Positions 1 to 5,778 of a stretch of DNA of 5,785 bases are shown piece after piece. Where the stretch lies: contig CALFNI010000441.1 of the NCBI GenBank assembly GCA_937902695.1, positions 1 to 5,785 of the forward strand, written 5' to 3'. The notes under the pieces are model-generated. The model was not told where the DNA came from. It saw only the letters and a list, made by a program, of their open reading frames with translations, and did not search any database. Each line of letters opens with the position of its first letter. Position 1 is the first letter of the stretch. Source of the stretch: an uncultured Rhodanobacteraceae bacterium. GTDB lineage: Bacteria; Pseudomonadota; Gammaproteobacteria; Xanthomonadales; Rhodanobacteraceae. Both the position numbers and the translations under genes were made by a program.

Positions 1-3
1 AGT

Positions 4-11
4 TATATATA
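4..11 (+). promoter_or_regulatory. Possible -10 element upstream of the first secreted-protein gene
   Basis: The leader starts with an AT-rich TATATATA stretch that stands out in an otherwise GC-rich window. It lies about 70 bases upstream of the ATG at 79, so it could be a sigma-70 -10 element giving a leader of roughly 60 nt. The matching -35 would fall outside the window and cannot be checked. TATTCT at 24-29 is an alternative -10. The assignment is speculative. Confidence 0.22.
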
Positions 12-78
12 GTTCCACAGACGTATTCTGTCCTCTACGCACACTTTCACCCACGACTCCCCGGAAGGAGCACGCTCG

Positions 79-1665
79 ATGAAACGATGCCAGTGGACAT
101 TCGCTGTAGTCCCGGTTCTTCTCTTCGCCTCCGCGCACGCCGCATCGCCTGACGTCGCCCGGATGGAAGTCACCCGCGCGGTCCATCAGGACACGCTCCC
201 CGCGTTGCGCGATGTTCGGCCCGATCCCGCGGGCTACCGGCAGATGCATGAGCGCGAAGAGCGCATGATCCCGCTGCCCTACGTGCCGCCGAACCAGAGC
301 GACGGCGCGCTGCAGGATTACCGCGGGCCGGGCGGCCTCCTCGCACCGACGTTCCTGAGCGGCGTCGACGGCGTCGGCAAAGGTTTCAGCGGACCGCAAG
401 GCACGTTCACCGTCCAGTACGCGCCACCCGACACGGTCGGCGCCGCCGGCGCGACGCAATACGTGCAGGTCGTCAACGTCGGCCTCGCCGTGTTCGACAA
501 GGCGACCAAGAACGTCGTCTACGGACCCGTACCGACGAACACGCTGTGGAGCGGCTTCGGCGGCCAGTGCCAGAGCGACAACGACGGCGACGCGGTGGTC
601 GTCTACGACAAGGCCGCGAACCGCTGGATCATCTCGCAGTTCGCCGTCGGCACGACGCCGTACCTGCAATGCGTCGCCGTCTCGCAGACATCCGACGCGA
701 CCGGCGGCTGGTACCGCTACTCGTTCTCGTACGGCAGCGTGTTCCCGGACTACCCGAAGATGGGCGTCTGGCCCGATGCGTACTACGAGACGTTCAACAT
801 GTTCACCGGCAACTCGTTCTCGGGCTCCAAGCTCTGCGCCTACAACCGCAGCGCGATGCTCACCGGCGCGGCGGCGACGCAGCAGTGCTTCCAGCTCTCC
901 TCGGCCTACGGCGGCGTGCTGCCGTCCGATCTCGACGGCTCGACGGCACCGCCGGCGGGCTCGCCGAACTTCATGCTGACGTTCGGCACGAACTCGCTCA
1001 AGCTCTGGAAGTTCCACGTCGACTGGGCGAACACCGCGAACACGACGCTGACCGGACCGACGACGATATCCGTCGCGTCGTTCACGCCGGCGTGCGGCGG
1101 CGGCACCTGCGTGCCGCAGAAAGGCGTGAGCCAGAAGCTCGATTCGCTCGCCGATCGCCTGATGTTCCGCCTTGCATACCGCAATTTCGGCTCGTACCAG
1201 GCGCTCGTCGTGAACCATTCGGTGAAAGTCGGGACGGCGCGCAACAATCCCTACACCGGCGTGCGCTGGTACGAGATCCGCGATCCGGCCGGCGCGCCGA
1301 CCGTATTCCAGCAATCGACGTTCGCGCCGGATACGAACTATCGCTGGATGGGCTCGATCGCGCAGGACAAGCAGGGCAACATGGCCCTCGGCTACAGCGT
1401 GTCCAGCAGCTCGGTGTTCCCGTCGATACGCTACACCGGCCGTCTCGTGACCGATGCTGCAAACACGATGCAGGCCGAAGCGACGATGCAGGCCGGCACC
1501 GGCTCGCAGAACGGGCGTCTCGAGCGCTGGGGCGATTACAGCGGCATGTCCATCGACCCGACCGACGACTGCACGTTCTGGTACACGACCGAGTACCTCA
1601 AGGCGACGGGCTCGTTCAACTGGAGCACGCGCGTCGGCTCGTTCAAGTTCCCGAGCTGTCAGTAG
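79..1665 (+). CDS. Exported protein of an uncharacterised, widely distributed secreted family
   Basis: This 528-aa protein is predicted to be exported by Sec. Residues 1-21 form a signal peptide: MKR, a hydrophobic core (FAVVPVLLFASA), and an AHA|A signal-peptidase I site. The start is well supported by GGAAGGAG at 63-70, 8 nt before the ATG. After a polar N-terminal stretch (about 22-90), the conserved core begins with APPDTVGAAG (115-124). It continues through a blade-like strand segment (SDNDGDAVVVYDKAANRWI, 166-184), PDYPKMGVWPDAYY (223-236), LDSLADRLMFRLAYRNFG (354-371), YRWMGSIA (421-428), RWGDYSGMSIDP (483-494) and DDCTFWYTTEYL (496-507), and ends in NWSTRVGSFKFPSC. From memory, these motifs recur in large secreted proteins of Acidobacteria and Proteobacteria, often with added Ig-like or other C-terminal domains. 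Here the protein stops where the core ends. The strand-rich, Trp/Tyr-rich pattern suggests a beta-propeller-like fold (inference). Eight mature cysteines (164, 198, 253, 270, 339, 344, 498, 527) would allow four disulfides. I see no catalytic signature, and the function is unknown. Confidence 0.93.
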   Translation: MKRCQWTFAVVPVLLFASAHAASPDVARMEVTRAVHQDTLPALRDVRPDPAGYRQMHEREERMIPLPYVPPNQSDGALQDYRGPGGLLAPTFLSGVDGVGKGFSGPQGTFTVQYAPPDTVGAAGATQYVQVVNVGLAVFDKATKNVVYGPVPTNTLWSGFGGQCQSDNDGDAVVVYDKAANRWIISQFAVGTTPYLQCVAVSQTSDATGGWYRYSFSYGSVFPDYPKMGVWPDAYYETFNMFTGNSFSGSKLCAYNRSAMLTGAAATQQCFQLSSAYGGVLPSDLDGSTAPPAGSPNFMLTFGTNSLKLWKFHVDWANTANTTLTGPTTISVASFTPACGGGTCVPQKGVSQKLDSLADRLMFRLAYRNFGSYQALVVNHSVKVGTARNNPYTGVRWYEIRDPAGAPTVFQQSTFAPDTNYRWMGSIAQDKQGNMALGYSVSSSSVFPSIRYTGRLVTDAANTMQAEATMQAGTGSQNGRLERWGDYSGMSIDPTDDCTFWYTTEYLKATGSFNWSTRVGSFKFPSCQ

Positions 1666-1690
1666 CCTCGTTCAGCCCGAACTGCCAGGT

Positions 1691-1716
1691 CCCCTCTCCC
1701 GCTCGCGGGAGAGGGG
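1691..1716. terminator. Perfect 12-bp inverted repeat between convergent genes (putative bidirectional terminator or palindromic repeat)
   Basis: The left arm CCCCTCTCCCGC (1691-1702) is the exact reverse complement of the right arm GCGGGAGAGGGG (1705-1716), with only TC between them. In RNA this gives an 11-bp stem closed by a CUCG tetraloop on the plus strand. It lies 25 bp after the TAG of the upstream plus-strand gene and 4 bp beyond the TAG of the minus-strand FG-GAP gene, so it could serve both transcripts. No T-run follows on either strand, so it is not a canonical intrinsic terminator. It may instead be a transcript-end-stabilising hairpin or a copy of a dispersed palindromic element. 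Similar CCCTCTCCCG...CGGGAGAGGG palindromes are familiar, from memory, in intergenic regions of GC-rich proteobacteria. Confidence 0.62.
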
Positions 1717-1720
1717 TCAG

Positions 1721-3028
1721 CTAGCCGTCGAAGCCGTCGCCGAAGATCCGGTCGGTCACGACATCGTCGCGCTGGTAGAAATACGCGGCGCCCTGCACGG
1801 CATTGCCATCGACCGTCGCATACGGCACGCCGACGAGCGCCGACTGATCCGCCAGCGCGACGAACGCGCCATAGAACTCGTTCATCTGCCCGTCGCTCGC
1901 GACGAGCTTGTGCGTCTGCGTCCACGCGCCATCGGATTCGGCGAACACGTACGCCGCGCCCTGCTGCGTGTGATCGTGGATCGCCGCGCGATCGGCGCCG
2001 ACGATCAGCGCCGAATCGAGGATCGCGACCGCGTAGCCGAGATCGTCGCCGATCGCGCCGTCGCCGGCGACGAGCCGCGCTTCCTGCTCGAAGCTGCCGC
2101 CCTGGTCGGCGAATACGAACACCGCGCCCTGGCCGCCGCCCACGCCGTTCGCGCCGGCGACCATGTGCGTCGGCGTCGCCGCGAGAGAGAACGCGAATGC
2201 ATCGCCCGGATCGCCGCTGTCCGCGACGATCTTGGCCGTTTGCGTCCAGTCGCTGGTCGAGCCGTCATAGACATACACGGCGCCGCGCGCCGCCGTGCCA
2301 TCGACGCTCGCGTACGGCGCGCCGACGAGCGCGCGCGTGCCCGACATCGCGACGGAGCGGCCGAAGAACTCGCCGCCGACGCCGTCGTCCGCGACGAGCT
2401 TCCTGGCGAACGTCCACGTGCCGCCGACGTTCGTGTAGACGTAGGCCGCGCCCTGCAGCGCGTTGCCGCCGACGCTCGCGCCATACGCGCCGACGACGAT
2501 GTTGTCGCCCGCGATCGCCGCAGCCTGCCCGAAGTAGTTGTTCGCCTCGCCGTCGTCGGCGACGAGCTTGGCGACCTGGCTCCAGACGCCGGCCGTTTCC
2601 TGGAACACGTACGCGGCGCCCTGGTTCGGATGGCCGTTCACGGTCGCGCCGAGCGCGCCGATCACGGCCGTGTCGCCGTCGATCATGATCGCGGTGCCGA
2701 ACGTCGCCTGGTCGCCGGGGAGGCCGTCGTCGGCCATGAATTCCTGGCCTTGCGTCCAGACGCCGCCGGTCTCCGTGAAGACGTAGACCGCGCCTTCCCA
2801 GTTGTCGACGTCGACGGCGCCGATCAGAGCCGTCGTGCCGCGGATTGCGATCGCCTGGCCGAATGCGTCGTGCGGCTGGCCGTTGTCGGCGATGACCTTC
2901 TGCTCCGTCCACGTGTCCGGCAACGCGGCAACGCGCGAGCGTGCCGACGTACCGCCGGCTGCAAACGCGGACAGCACGATCGCGGCGCACACGAGGCGCT
3001 GCAGCACGGCACGGTTCGGGGTTGTCAT
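1721..3028 (-). CDS. Exported FG-GAP repeat protein, seven repeats (beta-propeller)
   Basis: This 435-aa protein has a signal peptide (MTTPNRAVLQRLVCAAIVLSAFAAGGTSA, cleavage near residue 29) followed by seven tandem repeats of 52-58 residues. Repeats begin near residues 46, 98, 156, 212, 268, 320 and 376, each with a version of VADDG. The typical order within a repeat is (V/I)AxDG, FGxxxA(I/M), ALIGA or ALVGAP, and then GAAYVF and a W(T/S)Q strand. This is the FG-GAP/integrin-alpha-like pattern, and seven copies suit a closed seven-bladed propeller. The protein ends in DRIFGDGFDG, discussed in the findings. The frame is open upstream to 3130, but I chose the ATG at 3028: it is followed directly by the signal peptide and preceded by GAGGAG with a 5-nt spacer, whereas the 34 residues upstream are arginine- and cysteine-rich and would mask the signal peptide. 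The role is probably extracellular or cell-surface; no enzymatic residues are apparent and the ligand is unknown. It converges with the 528-aa gene and is probably transcribed alone. Confidence 0.92.
   Translation of the reverse strand: MTTPNRAVLQRLVCAAIVLSAFAAGGTSARSRVAALPDTWTEQKVIADNGQPHDAFGQAIAIRGTTALIGAVDVDNWEGAVYVFTETGGVWTQGQEFMADDGLPGDQATFGTAIMIDGDTAVIGALGATVNGHPNQGAAYVFQETAGVWSQVAKLVADDGEANNYFGQAAAIAGDNIVVGAYGASVGGNALQGAAYVYTNVGGTWTFARKLVADDGVGGEFFGRSVAMSGTRALVGAPYASVDGTAARGAVYVYDGSTSDWTQTAKIVADSGDPGDAFAFSLAATPTHMVAGANGVGGGQGAVFVFADQGGSFEQEARLVAGDGAIGDDLGYAVAILDSALIVGADRAAIHDHTQQGAAYVFAESDGAWTQTHKLVASDGQMNEFYGAFVALADQSALVGVPYATVDGNAVQGAAYFYQRDDVVTDRIFGDGFDG
1769..2893 (-). repeat. Seven tandem in-frame FG-GAP repeats (156-174 bp each; last one partial)
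   Basis: Approximate units in coding order are 2893-2738, 2737-2564, 2563-2396, 2395-2228, 2227-2072, 2071-1904 and 1903-1769. Protein similarity is strong throughout: VADDG or close variants at the start, GA(A/V)(Y/F)(V/F)(F/Y) near the end. Short identical DNA words also recur, for example the plus-strand word gcgacgagctt at 1899-1909, 2391-2401 and 2559-2569, which shows origin by internal duplication. Units 1 and 5 are the shortest (52 residues). Unit 5 has lost the usual ALIGA strand motif and reads HMVAGANG instead. Because all units are multiples of three, open frames persist on the opposite strand. Confidence 0.88.
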
Positions 3029-3033
3029 GAGCG

Positions 3034-3039
3034 CTCCTC
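3034..3039 (-). promoter_or_regulatory. Shine-Dalgarno site fixing the start of the FG-GAP gene
   Basis: Read on the minus strand this is GAGGAG, five bases before the ATG at 3028-3026. It decides between this start and the in-frame ATG at 3130, because translation from here opens directly into a signal peptide. Confidence 0.8.
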
Positions 3040-3077
3040 GATGGCGGATGGCCCAGCATCGTCCGAAGCGGCAGCGC

Positions 3078-3093
3078 GCGAAACATGTTCCGC
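3078..3093. promoter_or_regulatory. 16-bp near-palindrome upstream of the FG-GAP gene (possible operator)
   Basis: GCGAAACATGTTCCGC reads as an inverted repeat with a single mismatched pair (A3081 against C3090), centred 57-58 bp upstream of the FG-GAP start codon. Its last base is also the first base of a GATAAG hexamer on the minus strand (3098-3093), which could be a weak -10 element. No good -35 partner is visible 17 bp further upstream. The symmetry suits a dimeric regulator, but no regulator family is recognised from it. Confidence 0.3.
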
Positions 3094-3249
3094 TTATCGT
3101 TTGATTTGCCGTTCCCTTCCGTTCGTTCACCGATTCATGAACGCGCGCCTTCCGAGACGCGACGGTCCGGAGAAATACTTCCGTTTGAGCTCGCTCGGCG
3201 ATCCTGGCCGAAGAGGCCTTTCTCGGTGGATTCGTCGAGCCGGTTGCCG

Positions 3250-3744
3250 TCAGTTCCCGTCGACGGGCTCGCGATCGTAGTAATCGACCGTCGTCTCGGC
3301 GCGGAACAGCTTGCGCAGGCCGGACGTGCCGTCACGGCGCGCGACGACGAGCACCTTGCCCGAATCGGGATACTCGCACGCATCGAGATCGCACCGCGTC
3401 GACACCGCGAGATAGCGCATCGTCTTCGTGCCGGTATTGATGATCTGATGCGCGACGTCCGGGCCGCCGGTCGGGCACGCGATCACGTCGTGCGCGCGAA
3501 TAGCATGACGCTGGTCGCCGAAGCGAAGCTCGCCCTCGCCTTCGAGGATGAAGAACATCTCTTCCTCGCCGTGATGGCTGTGGAGCGGGCATTGCGTCTT
3601 GCCCGGCGGCACCACGGTAAGGTTGTAGCCGAGCTGCCTGGCGCCGATGCGATCGCTGATCTGGGCGCGGCTCGAGGTGAACCTCCCGTTTTCCTCGACG
3701 TCGTCGAACTCGACCTCGTCCAGATTCATGAAAGGCTTCGGCAT
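3250..3744 (-). CDS. Single-domain cupin protein, probably metal-binding
   Basis: This 164-aa cytoplasmic protein has one conserved beta-barrel cupin domain, roughly residues 40-117. Motif 1 is HSHHGEEEMFFILEGEG (55-71), giving ligands His55, His57 and Glu62 (or Glu61) followed by Gly69. Motif 2 is CPTGGPDVAHQIIN (90-103), with Pro91, the fourth ligand His99 and Asn103. All residues needed to hold a divalent metal are therefore present. Motif 2 has two extra residues between its glycine and histidine compared with the textbook PxGxxHxxxN spacing. The C-terminal EYPDSGKVLV (124-133) and VDYYD (153-157) segments match, from memory, a group of uncharacterised proteobacterial cupins (COG3837-like). 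No substrate can be assigned; an enzyme or small-molecule binder is possible. The ATG start is supported by GGAGA (3755-3751), 6 nt upstream. The gene is divergent from the TPR membrane-protein gene and has no signal peptide. Confidence 0.92.
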   Translation of the reverse strand: MPKPFMNLDEVEFDDVEENGRFTSSRAQISDRIGARQLGYNLTVVPPGKTQCPLHSHHGEEEMFFILEGEGELRFGDQRHAIRAHDVIACPTGGPDVAHQIINTGTKTMRYLAVSTRCDLDACEYPDSGKVLVVARRDGTSGLRKLFRAETTVDYYDREPVDGN

Positions 3745-3984
3745 GACGCATCTCCGACCGGCTCGGTGTGCGCGACATTAGCAACTTCGCTTCGGCGGCG
3801 CCGGCCGATCGCATGGTGGTTGCGGCCGGACGCGTCAGCGCGACCGCGCCGCCGATTTCGGTGAATCCGCCGCGGGAACCGCGTCGCGCCGCGCCGCCGG
3901 CGGCAAGCCTCCGGGTTGCGCCCTCCTGCCGATTCCCCGACACTGCCGCGTCCCGTCGACAGGCGCTGAGGGGGCGTCATCGGC
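3745..3984. other. Divergent intergenic region between the cupin and TPR genes (240 bp)
   Basis: This region must carry promoters for both flanking genes. It includes a 7-bp perfect inverted repeat, CCGGCCG (3801-3807) and CGGCCGG (3823-3829), separated by 15 bp, and a 12-bp self-complementary word, GCCGCCGGCGGC (3893-3904). At this GC content both could be chance. The Shine-Dalgarno GAGGGGG of the TPR gene is at 3968-3974. I see no credible additional gene here: the frames that cross it are low-complexity and Arg/Ala-rich. Confidence 0.55.
3777..3782 (-). promoter_or_regulatory. Possible -10 element of the cupin gene
   Basis: On the minus strand this reads GCTAAT, a four-of-six match to TATAAT inside a small AT-richer island (AGTTGCTAATGTC). 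It lies 33 bp before the ATG, which would give a leader of roughly 25 nt. No convincing -35 hexamer sits at the expected distance, so this is only a candidate. Confidence 0.22.
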
Positions 3985-5778
3985 ATGAAGCGCCTCTTGC
4001 AGGAGCTGAGACGCCGCAACGTGTTTCGTGCGGCCGTGCTCTATGTCGGTGCCGTCTGGGCGCTCGCGCAAGGCATCGCGCAGCTCGGGCCTTCGGTCGG
4101 CCTGCCCGACTGGAGCACGCGCTGGTTCATCGTCGCGGGCGCGATCGGGTTTCCGCTCTGGATCGCGTTCGCCTGGTATTTCGAGCTGACGCCCGACGGC
4201 ATCAGGCGCGAGCGCGATATCGATCCCGGCGAATCGGTCGCGCGCCACACCGGACGCAAGCTCGACTTCGCGATCATCGGCGTGCTCGCGCTCGCGGTCG
4301 TGCTGCTGCTGACGGACCGCTTCGTCGCGCATCGCACATCCGCCGATGCGGCCAGCGACAGATCGATCGCCGTGATGCCGCTCGTCAACACGAGCGGCGA
4401 TCCCGCGAACGAGTTCTTCTCCGACGGGCTTTCCGAAGAGCTGATCAGCGCGCTCGGCAAGGTCGGCGGCCTCGCCGTGATCGGACGGAGCTCGTCGTTC
4501 CGGTTCAAGGGCACGAAGGACGATCCGCGTACGATCGCAACGACGCTCGGTGTCGCATATCTGCTCGAAGGCAGCGTGCGCAAGGCGACGAATCAGGTGC
4601 GCATCTCGGTCGATCTCGTCAGCGGATCGAACGGAAGAAGCCTCTGGTCCGATACGTTCGACGGCGAGCTCGCCGACATCTTCGCGCTGCAGAGCAAGGT
4701 CGCGACGTCGGTCGCGGGACAGCTCGGCAGCCTGCTCGGGAAGTCGATCGGCGCCGGCACCGATCTCAAGCCCGATGCCCCGCCGTCCGGCAATGTCGAG
4801 GCCTATACGGCCTTCCTGCAAGGAAAGTTCTATCGCAACCGCAGCAACGAACCCGATGGGCGCAAGGCGATCGAGCAGTTCGAAACCGCCGTCCGGCTCG
4901 ACCCCGGTTATGCGGAAGCCTGGGCGCATCTGGCAAGCGCATCGATATGGCTCGGCAGCAATTTCCTCTCGCCCGCGCAAACCGGAGCGCTTTACGCGCG
5001 GGCGCGCGATGCCATCGACACGGCAAAGCGGCTGAGCCCGGATCTTGCGGCCGCCTACAAGGCCGAGAGCGATTACCTGACGACGGCGGAGTTCGACTAC
5101 AAGGGTGCCGAAGCGGCTGCGCGACGCGCGGTCGAGCTCGATCCTGCGAGTGGCGATGCGAAAGCGGCGCTCGCACTGCACCTCAGGTTGCTCGGCCGCC
5201 TGAAGGAATCGCTCGCGCTCCAGCGCGAGGCGCTCCTGCTCGATCCGGTCGTCGCGACGCGCCACGCGAATGTCGGCGCGACGCTCACGGATCTCGGCAA
5301 GTACGACGAGGCCGAACCCGTGCTGCGTCACGCGGTCGACCTCGAGCCGAGCGCGACATTTCCGCGCGGCATGCTGATCCAGCTCGATGTGCTCAAGCAC
5401 GACGCGGCCGCCGCCGCGCGCGATGCCGCCGTCGAGATTCCGTCCGCCAACTGGCGACGCTACGTCGGCGCGCTGGTCTCCCAGATCGGCACGGATCGCG
5501 CGGCAGCCGATTCGACGCTGAAGGACTTCATTGCCCGCGATGCAGCCGGGATGTCGTATCAGATCGCGCAGATCTACGCGGTCCGCGGCGAGCCCGACGC
5601 CATGTTCGAGTGGCTCGACCGCGCCGCGGACACGCACGATCCCGGCATCACGTTCCTGCTGTACGACCCTTTCACGCAGCGGTATCGCGACGACCCGCGC
5701 TACGCCGCGATCGTTCGCAAGGCGGGACTCCCGGTCGAGAATCTCGCGACGAGCGAAACGGTGCCGCTGTCGCGCTGA
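3985..5778 (+). CDS. Membrane-anchored TolB/FlgO-like and TPR-repeat protein
   Basis: This 597-aa protein opens with a basic cytoplasmic segment (KRLLQELRRRNVFR) and two predicted transmembrane helices (about 14-34 and 46-67). A charged loop follows (ELTPDGIRRERDIDPGES), then a third helix (about 93-112). By the positive-inside rule, everything after residue 115 would be periplasmic. Residues 126-245 form a TolB/FlgO-like domain: SIAVMPLVNTSGDPANEFFS, DGLSEELISAL, VIGRSSSFRFKG, YLLEGSVRK and a closing SLWSDTFDGELADIFALQ. TPR-type helix pairs follow, near 272-310, 372-387, 394-420 and 428-456 (LGKYDEAEPVLRHAVDLEPS being the clearest), with more helical repeats to about 550. The end, DPRYAAIVRKAGLP, is typical for the family. 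In related proteins this module is often fused to an adenylate cyclase or a CadC-like winged helix; neither is present, so it is more likely a scaffold or sensor than an enzyme (inference). GAGGGGG lies 10 nt before the ATG, a slightly long spacing. The gene is complete, ending 7 bp before the window edge. Confidence 0.9.
   Translation: MKRLLQELRRRNVFRAAVLYVGAVWALAQGIAQLGPSVGLPDWSTRWFIVAGAIGFPLWIAFAWYFELTPDGIRRERDIDPGESVARHTGRKLDFAIIGVLALAVVLLLTDRFVAHRTSADAASDRSIAVMPLVNTSGDPANEFFSDGLSEELISALGKVGGLAVIGRSSSFRFKGTKDDPRTIATTLGVAYLLEGSVRKATNQVRISVDLVSGSNGRSLWSDTFDGELADIFALQSKVATSVAGQLGSLLGKSIGAGTDLKPDAPPSGNVEAYTAFLQGKFYRNRSNEPDGRKAIEQFETAVRLDPGYAEAWAHLASASIWLGSNFLSPAQTGALYARARDAIDTAKRLSPDLAAAYKAESDYLTTAEFDYKGAEAAARRAVELDPASGDAKAALALHLRLLGRLKESLALQREALLLDPVVATRHANVGATLTDLGKYDEAEPVLRHAVDLEPSATFPRGMLIQLDVLKHDAAAAARDAAVEIPSANWRRYVGALVSQIGTDRAAADSTLKDFIARDAAGMSYQIAQIYAVRGEPDAMFEWLDRAADTHDPGITFLLYDPFTQRYRDDPRYAAIVRKAGLPVENLATSETVPLSR

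Larger units (their letters stand above)
3029..3249. other. Intergenic region between the FG-GAP and cupin genes (221 bp)
   Basis: Both flanking genes are on the minus strand, so this holds the end of the cupin transcript and the leader of the FG-GAP gene. Besides the near-palindrome and Shine-Dalgarno site listed separately, it contains only a weak GGCC-N5-GGCC hairpin (3207-3219), too short to call a terminator. The 221-bp spacing argues for separate transcription units. Confidence 0.6.

Noticed and set aside
546..1724. 392-codon plus-strand frame inside the 528-aa gene
   Set aside because: It is an Arg-rich out-of-frame translation of the secreted-protein gene with no ribosome-binding site of its own and no recognisable domain.
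1769..2893. Tandem repeats considered as a CRISPR array or DNA-level repeat element
   Set aside because: Units are 156-174 bp, diverged in DNA, kept in frame and conserved as protein, so they are coding FG-GAP repeats and not direct repeats with spacers.
3029..3130. 34-codon N-terminal extension of the FG-GAP gene
   Set aside because: The extra residues are rich in Arg and Cys and would bury the signal peptide. The ATG at 3028 has a well-placed GAGGAG, so the extension is treated as leader DNA.
3207..3224. GGCC-N5-GGCC hairpin followed by TTTCT, as a possible terminator
   Set aside because: The stem is only 4 bp, and the T-rich side is on the plus strand, where no gene ends nearby.
1454..3280. 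608-codon open frame on the plus strand running opposite the FG-GAP gene
   Set aside because: It lies antisense to a gene with a signal peptide, a good Shine-Dalgarno site and seven clear repeats. Its translation is Arg/Ala/Asp-rich without recognisable domains, and it stays open because the repeats opposite are in frame and GC-rich.
3893..3904. Self-complementary word GCCGCCGGCGGC in the divergent intergenic region
   Set aside because: A spacerless GC-only palindrome is expected by chance at this base composition, and nothing links it to a start site.
3332..3943. 203-codon minus-strand frame overlapping the cupin gene and the divergent intergenic region
   Set aside because: It is an Arg/Gly-rich shadow in another frame of the cupin gene. 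The cupin frame has complete metal-binding motifs and its own start signals.
3835..5637. 600-codon open frame on the minus strand opposite the TPR gene
   Set aside because: The product is Arg/Glu/Asp-rich low-complexity sequence typical of antisense frames in high-GC genes, while the plus strand encodes membrane helices, a TolB-like domain and TPRs.
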